From contig DATDEH010000044.1 of NCBI GenBank assembly GCA_036523395.1, positions 1 to 64,000 of the forward strand: a stretch of 64,000 nucleotides of DNA, read 5' to 3'. The DNA comes from Candidatus Limnocylindria bacterium (GTDB lineage: Bacteria; Chloroflexota; Limnocylindria; P2-11E). The notes beneath the pieces are model-generated. The model was not told the origin of the DNA, ran no database searches, and worked only from the letters and a program-made list of their open reading frames with translations. A program made the position numbers and the translations under genes. Below are positions 1 to 11,230 of the stretch, one piece after another (within the stretch, counting starts at the first letter, position 1; each line of letters opens with the position of its first letter).

Positions 1-651
1 CGTGGCTTCGGCGCGTCATCGGGTCGGCGCGCCTACCTCGATCGCTGGTCCCAGTACCACGACGACGTCGAAGATCAGCTGACGGCGATCCGCAATGTGT
101 CTGAACGTCTCCCCGTCGTTCTCTACGGTCACTCGATGGGCGGCCTCATCGCGCTCGGCTATGTGCTCGCCGACGTGCCGCGGCCGCAACCGGATCTGTT
201 GGTGCTGTCGGCGCCGGCCATCGCGGGAAGAGTCGCGCAGTGGAAACGAGGCCTCGCCGACGTGCTCGGTCGGATCGCGCCTCACATGGAGATCGCCAAC
301 GACCTGCCGCCGGGTGGCCTCTCGCACGACCCGCAGGTCGAGGTGGCGTATCGGTCCGATCCGCTCAACGTGCATCGGACGACCACGCGCCTTGGCCTCG
401 AGCTGTTCCGCGAACAGGCGCGCGTCGAGGCTGGCCTCGAGCAGATCCGCGCGCTCCCAATGGCGACGTACGTACTTCATGGCAGCGATGACCCGATCGT
501 GCCGGTCTCGTCGAGCGCATCGCTCGAGGGCCGTGAGAACGTGACGCGCCGCGTCTATCCCGGTCTACGGCACGAGATGCACAACGAGCCGGAGGCCTCG
601 GCGGTCATCGACGACACCATCGCCTGGATCCTGGCGCAACTCGGCACGTGA
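1..651 (+). CDS. Alpha/beta hydrolase (monoacylglycerol-lipase type), 5'-truncated by window edge
   Basis: The reading frame is open from base 1, so the N-terminus lies outside the window. The visible 216 residues carry the nucleophile elbow GHSMGG, an acid loop HGSDDPIVP and a late catalytic-His region (GLRHEMHNE), in the order expected for a serine hydrolase triad. The pattern fits the serine aminopeptidase S33 / monoacylglycerol lipase group, which hydrolyses glycerol or acyl esters in the cytoplasm. The substrate here is not readable from sequence. The stop overlaps the GTG start of the next gene by 4 bases (GTGA), so the two are probably translationally coupled. Confidence 0.85.
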   Translation, partial: RGFGASSGRRAYLDRWSQYHDDVEDQLTAIRNVSERLPVVLYGHSMGGLIALGYVLADVPRPQPDLLVLSAPAIAGRVAQWKRGLADVLGRIAPHMEIANDLPPGGLSHDPQVEVAYRSDPLNVHRTTTRLGLELFREQARVEAGLEQIRALPMATYVLHGSDDPIVPVSSSASLEGRENVTRRVYPGLRHEMHNEPEASAVIDDTIAWILAQLGT

Positions 652-1916
652 GTCCGGCGGCGTCGCTCGAGGCGGTGGTCATCGGCGCGGGCCATGCGGG
701 CCTCGCTGTGAGCAGGCGGCTCACCGATATCGGCATCGAGCACGTTGTGCTCGAGCGCGGCGAGATCGGAGAGACCTGGCGGACGCAGCGCTGGGATTCG
801 TTCAGGCTCAATACGCCGAACGCGATGATCCGCCTCCCCGGCGGTCCCGAGCACGCGCGCCCGGAAGGATTCCTCGGCTGCGACGCTTGGATCGCGGAGC
901 TGGAGACCTATGCGCGAGGGGGATCTCTGCCCGTTAAGACCCATGCGAATGTCACAGCGGTGACCGCGGACGGGAACGGCGGCTTCCTCGTCACGATCGG
1001 CAGCGACGAGACCGTTCACGCGCGAAGCGTCGTCGTCGCGTCGGGGATAGCCAACACGCAGAAGCTTCCCCCGGCGGCCGCGAAGATCGATCGACAGATC
1101 GAGGTCCTGACGACGGGGACCTACCGGCGGCCGTCGCAGCTCCCGCCCGGCCCGATCCTCGTCGTCGGCAGTGCGCAGTCGGGTTGCCAGATCGCCGAGG
1201 ACCTGCTGGACGCGGGGCGCGAGGTGTACCTCGCCACCGGCACTGTCGGCCGCGCGCCGCGCCGCCTGCGTGGCCGCGACACGCTCGTATGGCTCGCCGA
1301 GTCGGGATGGATGGCGCAGCGCCCCGAGGATCTTCCCGACCCCGCCGCGATCCGGACGCCGCAGCCCCAGATCTCCGGCGTCGGACCGCGCGGTCACACG
1401 GTCAGCCTCCAGTCGCTCGCGCGCCGCGGCGTCACTCTGCTGGGGCACTTTGAGGGCGCCGATGGAACGAGACTGCGATTCGGGGACGACCTCGCAAGAC
1501 ATGTGCGCTCCGGCGATGAAGGCTCGGCGAAGATCCGCAAGCATGTCGACGATTACATCGCGCGTTCTGGCATCGATGCGCCTGCGTCCGATCCCGATCC
1601 GGCGGACGAGCCGGCCGATGCGGAGACCTTTCACGCGCCGACCGAGCTCGACCTCGCCGACCGCGGCGTGCATGCCGTCATCGTCTCGACGGGCTTCGGT
1701 ACGGACTACTCCTGGCTGTCGGTGCCGGTCGTCGGCCCCGACGGATCGATCGCGCACCGCGAGGGACGGACGGCCGTGGACGGTCTGTTCTTCGTCGGCC
1801 TCTTGTGGATGCGGGTTCGCAGGTCCGCGATCATCGCCGGCGCGATGGACGACAGCGAGCACGTGGCGGCACAGGTCGCCGCGCGTCGCGACACCGCGCA
1901 GGCCGCGCGCCCATGA
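648..1916 (+). CDS. CzcO-like FAD/NAD(P)-binding flavoprotein (putative monooxygenase)
   Basis: 422 residues starting at a GTG that overlaps the previous stop. The N-terminal dinucleotide-binding motif is GAGHAGLAVSRRL (about residues 13-25). A second Rossmann motif (VVGSAQSGCQIAED) lies near the middle. This is the two-dinucleotide-fold layout of the COG2072 (CzcO, flavin-containing monooxygenase-like) family. Such proteins oxidise small organic substrates using NAD(P)H and O2. Annotations linking them to K+ transport are historical and weak. The gene overlaps the following acetyltransferase by 4 bases (ATGA), so it is the middle gene of a three-gene operon. The substrate is unknown. Confidence 0.82.
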   Translation: MSPAASLEAVVIGAGHAGLAVSRRLTDIGIEHVVLERGEIGETWRTQRWDSFRLNTPNAMIRLPGGPEHARPEGFLGCDAWIAELETYARGGSLPVKTHANVTAVTADGNGGFLVTIGSDETVHARSVVVASGIANTQKLPPAAAKIDRQIEVLTTGTYRRPSQLPPGPILVVGSAQSGCQIAEDLLDAGREVYLATGTVGRAPRRLRGRDTLVWLAESGWMAQRPEDLPDPAAIRTPQPQISGVGPRGHTVSLQSLARRGVTLLGHFEGADGTRLRFGDDLARHVRSGDEGSAKIRKHVDDYIARSGIDAPASDPDPADEPADAETFHAPTELDLADRGVHAVIVSTGFGTDYSWLSVPVVGPDGSIAHREGRTAVDGLFFVGLLWMRVRRSAIIAGAMDDSEHVAAQVAARRDTAQAARP

Positions 1917-2476
1917 CGCCTCCCGTCACCCTGCGCACCGAGCGACTCCTGCTCCGTCCGTGGCGCAGCAGCGACCGCGTGCCGTTCGCGGCCATCAACG
2001 CGGACCCGAGAGTGATGGAGCACTTCCCGAGGACCAGCACGCGTGAGGAGACCGAGACCTGGGTCGACCGGATCGTCGCGCGCATGGAGCAACAGGGCTT
2101 CGGTCTCTGGGCCGTCGAGGTGCCCGGCGCCGCGGACTTCATCGGCTTCATCGGCCTCAATCCGGCGGACGCCGTCCTCGCGCGCCCGGTGCTCGAGATC
2201 GGCTGGCGGCTCGCCGCGGAGCACTGGGGCCACGGCTACGCGACCGAGGGTGCCCGCGCATCGCTCGCCCACGCCTTCGATGTACTTGGCAGGGATGAGG
2301 TCGTCTCCTTCACGACCACCGCGAACCAGCGCTCCCGTCACGTGATGGAGAAGCTCGGTCTCGTGCGGCGGCCCGAAGACGACTTCGACCATCCGGGCGT
2401 CCCGCCGTCATGGTCCGGCCGGCGCCACGTGCTGTACCGCATCACCCGCGAGCAGTGGCGGTCGTCGCGACACTGA
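1913..2476 (+). CDS. GNAT-family N-acetyltransferase (RimJ/RimL type)
   Basis: 187 residues. The N-terminus (LRTERLLLRPWRSSD) is the signature opening of RimJ/RimL-like GNAT proteins. The acetyl-CoA-binding region appears as GWRLAAEHWGHGYATEGARA and is followed by a typical N-x-x-S-x-x-V-x-E-K-L-G element (NQRSRHVMEKLG). It would transfer an acetyl group from acetyl-CoA to an amine; the acceptor is unknown. The ATG overlaps the stop of the flavoprotein gene. Its own stop abuts, with no gap, the stop of the convergent gene on the other strand. Confidence 0.85.
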   Translation: MTPPVTLRTERLLLRPWRSSDRVPFAAINADPRVMEHFPRTSTREETETWVDRIVARMEQQGFGLWAVEVPGAADFIGFIGLNPADAVLARPVLEIGWRLAAEHWGHGYATEGARASLAHAFDVLGRDEVVSFTTTANQRSRHVMEKLGLVRRPEDDFDHPGVPPSWSGRRHVLYRITREQWRSSRH

Positions 2477-3910
2477 CTACGCGGCGCGCTCCGCGCGCAG
2501 GCTCACCGGCCGCAGGTACTCGTCGACGCGCGAGCGCGCCCACCAGGCGCGCGACTCGCGCCGCTCGCGCGGCGTCGTGAACCGATAGAGGTAGAGCGTC
2601 GCGCGGACGAAGCGCGGTCGAGCGCCGGCGAACGGGTCGGTGCGCAGGAGCCGCAGCGTCGGCGGATCGGCCTCGAGCAGCTTCACCACCAGCGGCACGA
2701 ACCACGGGTGATACATCGGTGAGGACATCGCGGCGAACCACATGAGCCAGTCCAGACGCAGGTGGTACGGCGCGTACTGCGGCGGCCGCCGCCGCACATC
2801 GCCCGGCTTCGCTTTGAACTCGTACTCACGCCACGTCGTGCCCGGCGTCAGGACCACTTCTTCGGTGCCTTCGATCACGATCTCGTAGCGCTCCTTCGTG
2901 ATCGACCCGAAGGCGCCGTACGTGTTCACCAGATGCAGCGGATCGAAGCTCGTGTTCATGAGCTGGTGACGTGATAGGAGGTTTCGCGCGGGTCGATAGC
3001 TCAGCAGGACGATGACGATCGTGACGCCGACGACGAGCCAGGCGTGCCAGGAGTCGGTCGCGATCCAGCGCGGCTCCAGCGTGAGGACGCGTCCGAGCGC
3101 CGCATCGTCGAGGCTCGCCACCGCGAGGGTCATCGTGAGCACGTTCAGCCACGAGAAGTTGCCGCTGAGGAGCAGCCAGCTCTGCGTGACCAGGATCACG
3201 AGGCCGGCCACCGTCGCGATCGGCTGCGGGAAGAACAGGAAGAACGGCACGACGAGCTGCGCGAAGTGGTTGCCGAGGACCTCGGCGCGGTGCAGCGCCT
3301 TCGGCAGGTGGTGGAAGTACCAGGACAGCGGATTCGGCATCGGCTGCGTCTCGTGGTGGTAGTAGAGACACGTGAGATCGCGCCAGCAGCGATCGCCGCG
3401 GATCTTGATCATCCCCGCGCCGAATTCGACGCGGAAGAGGAGCCAGCGCAGGAGCCAGATGAGCGTGAGCGGCGGGGCTGTCCACGCCGGCCCCAAGAAG
3501 ATCGCCAGGAAGCCGGTCTCGAGTAGGAGCGTCTCCCATCCGAACGAGTAGAAGGTCTGGCCGACGTTCACGATCGAGAGGTACAGCGCCCACAGCGCTG
3601 CCCACAGCAGCATCGTGAGCGGGATCGGCCATCCGTCGGGCAGCCCGAGCAGCGCCGCCGCGCTGAGAACCACGCCGCCCCACGCGACTGCCGCGAAGAG
3701 ACGGTCCGAGTACCGGAAGTGGAAGAGGCTCGGCGAGCTGCGGAATGGAACGGCGAGCACGAATTCGGGGACCGGCAGGAGGCCGCGCTCGCCGAGTAGC
3801 GGCAAGAACTGGCGCGCCGCTACCAGGAACGCGATGAGGTAGACCGCCGCGAGCGCGCGCTGGAACACCAGGCGCGCGAGCCAGTAGTCAGGTGCGTCGA
3901 GCCCGGTCAC
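2477..3910 (-). CDS. Lipase-maturation-factor-like polytopic membrane protein
   Basis: 477 residues with roughly eight hydrophobic segments in the first 320 residues and a soluble C-terminal third. Recognisable family features are the segment FEFGAGMIKIRGD-like (here VEFGAGMIKIRGD), CWRDLTCLYYHHETQPMPNPLSWYFHHLP, and the late block with APYHLRLDWLMWFAAM. These match the lipase maturation factor (LMF1, DUF1222) family; bacterial members are uncharacterised. The start is taken as GTG at 3910. It converges with the upstream acetyltransferase, the two stops lying back to back. Function in bacteria is unknown; a role in assembling exported enzymes is only an analogy. Confidence 0.8.
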   Translation of the reverse strand: MTGLDAPDYWLARLVFQRALAAVYLIAFLVAARQFLPLLGERGLLPVPEFVLAVPFRSSPSLFHFRYSDRLFAAVAWGGVVLSAAALLGLPDGWPIPLTMLLWAALWALYLSIVNVGQTFYSFGWETLLLETGFLAIFLGPAWTAPPLTLIWLLRWLLFRVEFGAGMIKIRGDRCWRDLTCLYYHHETQPMPNPLSWYFHHLPKALHRAEVLGNHFAQLVVPFFLFFPQPIATVAGLVILVTQSWLLLSGNFSWLNVLTMTLAVASLDDAALGRVLTLEPRWIATDSWHAWLVVGVTIVIVLLSYRPARNLLSRHQLMNTSFDPLHLVNTYGAFGSITKERYEIVIEGTEEVVLTPGTTWREYEFKAKPGDVRRRPPQYAPYHLRLDWLMWFAAMSSPMYHPWFVPLVVKLLEADPPTLRLLRTDPFAGARPRFVRATLYLYRFTTPRERRESRAWWARSRVDEYLRPVSLRAERAA

Positions 3911-3935
3911 CGGGCGTCATCATCGCTCGGCTGGG

Positions 3936-4268
3936 CTAGTTCCTCCGGCGGGCCGTACTCCTCTTTACGACCTTCTTGCCGCCGCGCAAGCCGCGCTTGG
4001 TGCGGACGTGCCTGAGCGAGCCTGCGCGCCGCGCGACCGAATCGTCCTTCGCGACCTCGATCCCATGGCGCTTTGCCGCCGCGAGAATTTTGCGTCGGGC
4101 CTTCTCCTTGGCGTCGACGCTCTCGAACGCGGTCTGGTTGAAGCGCGCGATCGCGTTCCGAACGTGCTCCTCGTCGTGGATCGGAAGGTGCTCGGCGCCT
4201 TCCTTGTCGACGTAAGCGAAGTTCTTGCGCGCGATGTGCTTGCGACCGGTCTCAGTGAGTTGTGACAT
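3936..4268 (-). CDS. Small basic protein, DUF6582-like
   Basis: 110 residues with a clear AGGAGG ribosome site at 4274-4279 ahead of ATG 4268. The N-terminal half has the layout of the small DUF6582-type family: a lysine/alanine stretch, then an aspartate/histidine motif (HLPIHDEEHVRNAIARFNQ) and an E-K-R helix. The C-terminal 35 residues are strongly basic (KRGLRGGKKVVKRS), suggesting nucleic-acid contact. Such small proteins are often phage- or stress-associated; I do not assign a function. It follows closely after the broken frame at 4280-4590. Confidence 0.65.
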   Translation of the reverse strand: MSQLTETGRKHIARKNFAYVDKEGAEHLPIHDEEHVRNAIARFNQTAFESVDAKEKARRKILAAAKRHGIEVAKDDSVARRAGSLRHVRTKRGLRGGKKVVKRSTARRRN

Positions 4269-4279
4269 CTTCGCCTCCT

Positions 4280-4590
4280 TTACCGTGTGCGCTCGCGGCC
4301 GGCGACCTCGCTCTCGCGGCCGGCCTCGTCGGTCGGACGAGACGGCTCGGCCATGGGCGCGGTCTCCCTTTCGGTCACCGGGAAGAGATGGCTACCCGCC
4401 GGAAAGCCCGAAACGGTCGGCGCGACCCACTCCGCCGGTGGCGCGGCGTAGTCGGCTGACTCGTAGTGCGCCAGCTCGTCAAGCTCGTGTTTGCTGATGT
4501 TCAGAACGATGTCGTTGCGATCGCGTGCTTCACGTGTCCGGCGTCGTGGCCGTCATTGGGCCTTACCGTGGCTGCGTGGTAGATGGGCAT
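4280..4590 (-). pseudogene. Small acidic protein gene, apparently frameshifted
   Basis: A strong ribosome site (GGGAGG) precedes ATG 4590, which opens a 29-codon frame ending at TGA 4501. In the neighbouring frame an open stretch runs from about 4552 to TAA 4280. It encodes protein-like sequence (NDIVLNISKHELDELAHYES, later PPAEWVAPTVSGFPAGSHLF) but has no ATG, GTG or TTG start of its own. The simplest reading is one gene of about 100 codons broken by a single-base shift near 4515-4530, in either the genome or the assembly. No slippery heptamer is visible that would support programmed frameshifting. The product is not recognised. Confidence 0.4.
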
Positions 4591-4605
4591 GGCGTCCTCC
4601 CGCGA

Positions 4606-5511
4606 CTACTTCGCGACTGCCGCCTTTCCCGCATAGCGAGTGCCAGCCCACGGCTGCAGCGCGACGATGACCGCGATCAGGACGACCACCGCACCGATGT
4701 AGGACTCCGGCGAGCGCTGCTCCTGCTTCGCGACGGCGCCGAGGATCACGGCCAGCACCGGCACCACAACGCCGACCATGCTCGCGTTCGTGACCGACCA
4801 GTGCTGGACGAGCCAGGTATAGAGGACGTACGCGCCGAGCGACCCGGCGAGCGTGAGATAGACGATCGGCCACCATCCCGCGAAGGTCGTCGGGAGGGCG
4901 TGATCCTCTCTCAGGGCGAGGCTCACGACGGCGCAGACCACGAAGCCGATCGCGGCACCGACCGCGTTCGCCGCGAACGCCGATGGCTGAGGTGCTCGCT
5001 TCAGGAACACGCTGGAGAGCGACGCCGCCGTCGCGGCGAGGAAGACCGCGACCAGGCCTTCCACCGGAACGTCCAGCTTCAGCTCGCCGGCGAAGATGAT
5101 CGCCACTCCGAGGATGGCCACGACCGCGGCGAGGATCTTTCGCGGTACCAGGCGCTCCACACCCAACGCCGCTGCGATGAGCGCCGTCGAGAGCGGCACG
5201 GTCGCGTAGAGGACCGCGGCGATCCCGCTCGGCACAACGCGCTCACCCCAGTAAAGAAGCGACAGGTTCATGCCGAAGTTGAAGAACCCGAACAGGAGCG
5301 CGCCGCGGAGCGCGGGTCCTCGCGGGAAGTGCTGTCGGGTCGCGAAGACGAGTCCGGCGAGGAGCGGCGCGGCGAGCGCCAGGCGGATCGTCGCGGCCCA
5401 GACCGGCGGCACGGCCTCGTTGCCGATGCGGATCGCGAGGAAGGTGCTGCCCCAGATGAGGCAGCAGCCGATAAAGACGAGATACGGCATCGTCCGACCA
5501 TATTCGCCCAC
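4606..5511 (-). CDS. EamA/DMT-family transporter
   Basis: 301 residues made almost wholly of about ten hydrophobic helices in two similar halves. The opening LVFIGCCLIWGSTFLAIRIG is the classic EamA repeat start. Family members export amino acids, nucleosides or other metabolites, and the substrate cannot be read from sequence. A second in-frame start (ATG 5490) would remove seven residues and gives an equally plausible N-terminus. It is transcribed divergently from the zinc-ribbon gene; about 70 bases separate the two starts and should hold both promoters. Confidence 0.85.
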   Translation of the reverse strand: MGEYGRTMPYLVFIGCCLIWGSTFLAIRIGNEAVPPVWAATIRLALAAPLLAGLVFATRQHFPRGPALRGALLFGFFNFGMNLSLLYWGERVVPSGIAAVLYATVPLSTALIAAALGVERLVPRKILAAVVAILGVAIIFAGELKLDVPVEGLVAVFLAATAASLSSVFLKRAPQPSAFAANAVGAAIGFVVCAVVSLALREDHALPTTFAGWWPIVYLTLAGSLGAYVLYTWLVQHWSVTNASMVGVVVPVLAVILGAVAKQEQRSPESYIGAVVVLIAVIVALQPWAGTRYAGKAAVAK

Positions 5512-5580
5512 GCCTCATTTGAACGCCGCTTGGCCGGGCGCTGTGAGACGGTATCCTCCCAAACATTCCGGGAGGTCACG

Positions 5581-5877
5581 ATGCAGGAAGCCATGCGCCG
5601 CCTCGACGCGCTCACCCAAAAGCTGATCGAAGCCGACCAATCGGGTGCTGGCTTCGAGCCCATTGACGCCGCACACGAGCTCGGCAAGATCCGGCAGCTT
5701 CTCGCACAGGCTCCTGCCGTCATCCCCGCCACGGGCGGCCAGCACCATTTCCGCTGCGAGTCGTGCGGCACGATCACGCACGGCGCCGCGGCACCGCTGA
5801 AATGCGCGCAGTGCGGCGGCAAGACGTTCTTCTCTGCCGACCTCGAGCAGCCTGCCGTCGAGTCCGCCGGCGGCTAG
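5581..5877 (+). CDS. Small zinc-ribbon protein
   Basis: 98 residues with a GGGAGG ribosome site 7 bases before ATG 5581. The N-terminal half is a predicted helix (MRRLDALTQKLIEADQ) followed by an alanine-rich linker. The C-terminal half has two CxxC knuckles (FRCESCGT and KCAQCGGK) about 15 residues apart, a rubredoxin/zinc-ribbon arrangement that should bind one Zn. No catalytic motif is visible. It stands alone between divergent and downstream genes. Function unknown; it could be a small regulator or adaptor. Confidence 0.72.
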   Translation: MQEAMRRLDALTQKLIEADQSGAGFEPIDAAHELGKIRQLLAQAPAVIPATGGQHHFRCESCGTITHGAAAPLKCAQCGGKTFFSADLEQPAVESAGG

Positions 5878-5991
5878 AGCGCCCTCACGGCTAGCGCGCT
5901 TCGTTAGAAGAGATACGTTCAGCGAGGTTGACGCCAGACCCTATGGGCGGCGATACTTCGGCTTCCGAACTATTCAGGGACCGAAGGAACT

Positions 5992-8622
<2,631 letters not shown>

Positions 8623-8640
8623 TCGCAGAGCCTACAGAGA

Positions 8641-8680
8641 GGAAAAAAGAGACAGCGGCGGCATTTCTGCCGCCGCTGTC
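8641..8680 (-). terminator. Strong intrinsic terminator of the small peptide gene
   Basis: A perfect 13-bp GC-rich stem (8651-8663 with 8668-8680) with a four-base loop is followed on the minus strand by a run of six T (8643-8648). It closes the minus-strand transcript that runs through 8704-8790, insulating smpB from it. Confidence 0.9.
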
Positions 8681-8703
8681 ACCGGGTCTCCAAAGACCGC
8701 GGG

Positions 8704-8790
8704 TTAGTTCGCGATCACCTCAACTGGTTTCATTACGAAAGGCCGAAGTGAGCACCCCTGGGTCTTTGGTTTCCCATAGGCATCACCCAC
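8704..8790 (-). CDS. Putative 28-residue peptide with strong ribosome site
   Basis: A GTG (8790) follows AGGAGG (8800-8805) at 9-base spacing and opens a 28-codon frame ending at TAA 8704. The terminator begins 24 bases later. The peptide has one Cys and a hydrophobic-basic second half (RPFVMKPVEVIAN). Upstream, between the M23 gene and this frame (8806-8966), the minus strand can fold into several hairpins: GCCGGA/TCCGGC around a GTGAA loop, and a CTCACA/TGTGAG stem enclosing GCGCC/GGCGC. TTGACG at 8844-8849 may be a -35 box. A second short frame (GTG, about 20 codons) overlaps. No peptide-modification genes are adjacent. Function unknown; it could also be part of a non-coding RNA. Confidence 0.4.
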   Translation of the reverse strand: MGDAYGKPKTQGCSLRPFVMKPVEVIAN

Positions 8791-8966
8791 TCCACATCAC
8801 CTCCTTTCTTTCGCCATCCATGCTCACACGCGCGCCAAGGCGCCGTCAATGTGAGGTAAGTCGCAATAGGCGCGACCGAGCCGGATTCACTCCGGCGACG
8901 GAGCAACCACCAGCCCTGAGCCTCAGCGAGGAGCGGAGGCGAGCGCCGACGCTACGAGCTGGTTGT

Positions 8967-10343
8967 TCAGGGGAGGTAGGGGCGCGGGTTGACTGCCTGT
9001 CCGTTCACGATCGTCATGAAGTGGCAGTGCGGACCGGTGGTCCAGCCCGTCATGCCGACATAACCGATGACCGTGCCGGCTGCGACGAACTGCCCGACTT
9101 TGACCGGCGGCCAGCGGCTGTCGTCGAGGTGGCCGTAGAGCGTCGAGAAGTTGTAGCCGTGCGCGATGATCACGACGACCGCGGTGTCGCCGTACGCCAC
9201 GTAGGGGCGACCGACGGTGACGACCTGGCCCGATGAGGCGGCGCGGATCGGCGTGTACATCGGAGCGGCGATGTCGATGCCATTGTGGAAGCCGCCCCAG
9301 CGCGGGCCGAAGCCAGAGGTGATGGGGCCGACCAGTGGCCACATCGCGAGCTTCGATCCATTGAATGCGCCGAGGCCGCTCTTCGAGGCCAGCTGCGACG
9401 CGAGCTGGGTGTATTGCGCTTCGGCCTGCTCGAGCTTTCGGTTGAGGTCAGCGGTCTCGCGGTTCGCCGCGGCGACGGCGCCGACGGCCTGATTCTTGTT
9501 CCGCGCCGCGTCGGCGCGCGCCGCATCGGTCTGCTCGAGCGCGGTCTGCATCTCGGCGATGAGCTGGTCGTACTTCGCCTTGTCGGCCGCCAGACCCTCG
9601 CGCTGCGTCGAGATCTGCTCCTGAAGGCCGAGGATCTCGCGCTGCTTGCCCGACGCGTCTGCGAGCTTCGTCGCCGTGTCGGCGCGCAGGCTGCGGATCT
9701 CGTTCGCGAGCTGCTGGTCCTGACGGTTCACGAAGATCATCTGCTGGACGCGGTTCGCGAATTCCGTGAGCGTGTGCGACGACAGGAGCATCTCCAGCGG
9801 GCTGATGAGCGCCTGCCGGTACGTGACGACGAGATGCTTCGCGTAGAGGTCTTCACGCGCGACGAGCTGGCGCTGCTGTTCCGCGGCTTGCGCATTCAGC
9901 GAGTCCGCCAGCGCTTTCGTCTCATCGAGCTGGAAGGAGACGAGGGCGAGCTGCTCTTCCGCGATCTGGATCTCGTAACCGAGCGCCTCGGCCTCGTTCT
10001 GCGCCGACGCCTGCTTCTCCGCTAGATCCGCGATGCGGGAGTTCGCGGAGTCCACCGCAGCCTGGAACTGGTTCGCGGCCGCCTTGTAGCGCTCGGCGTT
10101 CTGGCGCGAGACCGCGACCGCACGCTCGAGCGCCTCTTTGCGGCGCAGCGCTTCTTGGAGTGGGTCGTCTGCGGAGGCGGGGATCTGCTGGCCAACGAGC
10201 AGAGCAACGGCCGCCAGCGCGACGACGGTCGCACGCAATCCGCTCTTCCTCCACCCACCTCCCCGGCCATCCCGGGGAGCTCCCATGACGGGGGCATGGT
10301 CCCACCCTGGGTCGCTGGCGGTCAAGACGCGACGCAGTTTCAT
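8967..10343 (-). CDS. M23-family murein hydrolase (EnvC/PcsB-like) with coiled coil
   Basis: 458 residues. After a basic start comes a signal peptide (hydrophobic ATVVALAAVALLVG ending ASA), then about 270 residues of heptad-rich coiled coil. The C-terminal LytM/M23 domain follows, with GFGPRWGGFHNGIDIAAP (H...D zinc ligands) and GPHCHF (HxH). It cleaves peptidoglycan cross-links outside the membrane. It overlaps ftsX by ATGA, so FtsE-FtsX is probably the ATP-driven activator of this hydrolase, as in PcsB and EnvC systems. A TTG at residue 36 behind GGAGG is an alternative start that would still keep the signal peptide. Confidence 0.88.
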   Translation of the reverse strand: MKLRRVLTASDPGWDHAPVMGAPRDGRGGGWRKSGLRATVVALAAVALLVGQQIPASADDPLQEALRRKEALERAVAVSRQNAERYKAAANQFQAAVDSANSRIADLAEKQASAQNEAEALGYEIQIAEEQLALVSFQLDETKALADSLNAQAAEQQRQLVAREDLYAKHLVVTYRQALISPLEMLLSSHTLTEFANRVQQMIFVNRQDQQLANEIRSLRADTATKLADASGKQREILGLQEQISTQREGLAADKAKYDQLIAEMQTALEQTDAARADAARNKNQAVGAVAAANRETADLNRKLEQAEAQYTQLASQLASKSGLGAFNGSKLAMWPLVGPITSGFGPRWGGFHNGIDIAAPMYTPIRAASSGQVVTVGRPYVAYGDTAVVVIIAHGYNFSTLYGHLDDSRWPPVKVGQFVAAGTVIGYVGMTGWTTGPHCHFMTIVNGQAVNPRPYLP

Positions 10344-11230
10344 TTGGCGAGGTGGGAGCGCACCGACAGTGTCGCCCCTCCCGCGCCCACGAGGAGCGCC
10401 ACGCCCAGCACGCTCGCGGCGAGCTGGAATGCGAACTGGGGACCAAGAGAGATCGGCAGCGTGACGAGGAAATCGAGCATCGCGCCGGTCACGGGCCCCG
10501 AGGCCGCGAACACGATGGAGAGCGCCACGACGGCACCGAGCGCGCCGACCAGCATGCCCTCGAGGATGAACGGCCAGCGCACGAACCAGTCGGAGGCGCC
10601 GACGAGCTGCATGATCTCGATCTCGTCGCGGCGCGCGTGCACAGCGATGCGGATCGTGTTCACGATCACGAAGAGCGCAACGAACAGCATCATCGCGAGG
10701 ATCGCCACGCCGCCCACCGACAGGACGCGAGTGATCGTGAGCAGCTGGTCGACGACCTGCGGATTGTCGATGACGTCGGCGACCACGCCGCCGCCGATCT
10801 CGGCGCGCAGCTCGTCACCGACTCGTTTGGCCTGGCGCGCATCGCTCAGCTTGATCTCGAGCGACGCCGGCAGCAGGTTCGCGTCCACGTTGGCGAGAAC
10901 GAAATCCTTGCGGCGCTCGCTGATGTCCTGGAGGCGCTTCAGGGCCTGCTCCCTCGTGACGTACTCGACGCGCGACACCGCAGGGTCGCCCTCGATGCGT
11001 GCCTTGAGCGCGAGGATCTCCGACACCTTCGCGTTGTCGTCGAGGAAGGATGCGAGCTCGACCTTCGACTCGAGCACACCCACCGCGGCCTGCAGACCCC
11101 GGTCGGCCGTGAGGAAGAACGCGAAGAGCAACAGCATCAGCGTGACCGTGAATGTCGAGGCAAGGCTCATGACCGGGTTGCGCCAGAAGCCCTGACCCGC
11201 GGCGCTGAGAACGTAACCGAGGCGTCTCAT
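10340..11230 (-). CDS. ftsX: Cell-division permease FtsX
   Basis: 296 residues. One N-terminal transmembrane helix is followed by an extracellular loop (about residues 50-165) and three further helices. The conserved segment NTIRIAVHARRDEIEIMQLVGASDWFVRWPFILEG is the FtsX cytoplasmic coupling region. FtsX pairs with the FtsE ATPase and transmits ATP hydrolysis to an extracellular peptidoglycan hydrolase. It lies between ftsE and the M23 hydrolase gene with 4-base overlaps on both sides. Confidence 0.95.
   Translation of the reverse strand: MRRLGYVLSAAGQGFWRNPVMSLASTFTVTLMLLLFAFFLTADRGLQAAVGVLESKVELASFLDDNAKVSEILALKARIEGDPAVSRVEYVTREQALKRLQDISERRKDFVLANVDANLLPASLEIKLSDARQAKRVGDELRAEIGGGVVADVIDNPQVVDQLLTITRVLSVGGVAILAMMLFVALFVIVNTIRIAVHARRDEIEIMQLVGASDWFVRWPFILEGMLVGALGAVVALSIVFAASGPVTGAMLDFLVTLPISLGPQFAFQLAASVLGVALLVGAGGATLSVRSHLAK

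Noticed and set aside
8623-8966. tmRNA (ssrA) next to smpB
   Set aside because: No tRNA-like ends, no TTCGAnTCC T-arm and no Ala-rich tag frame are present; the region ends in an ordinary terminator.
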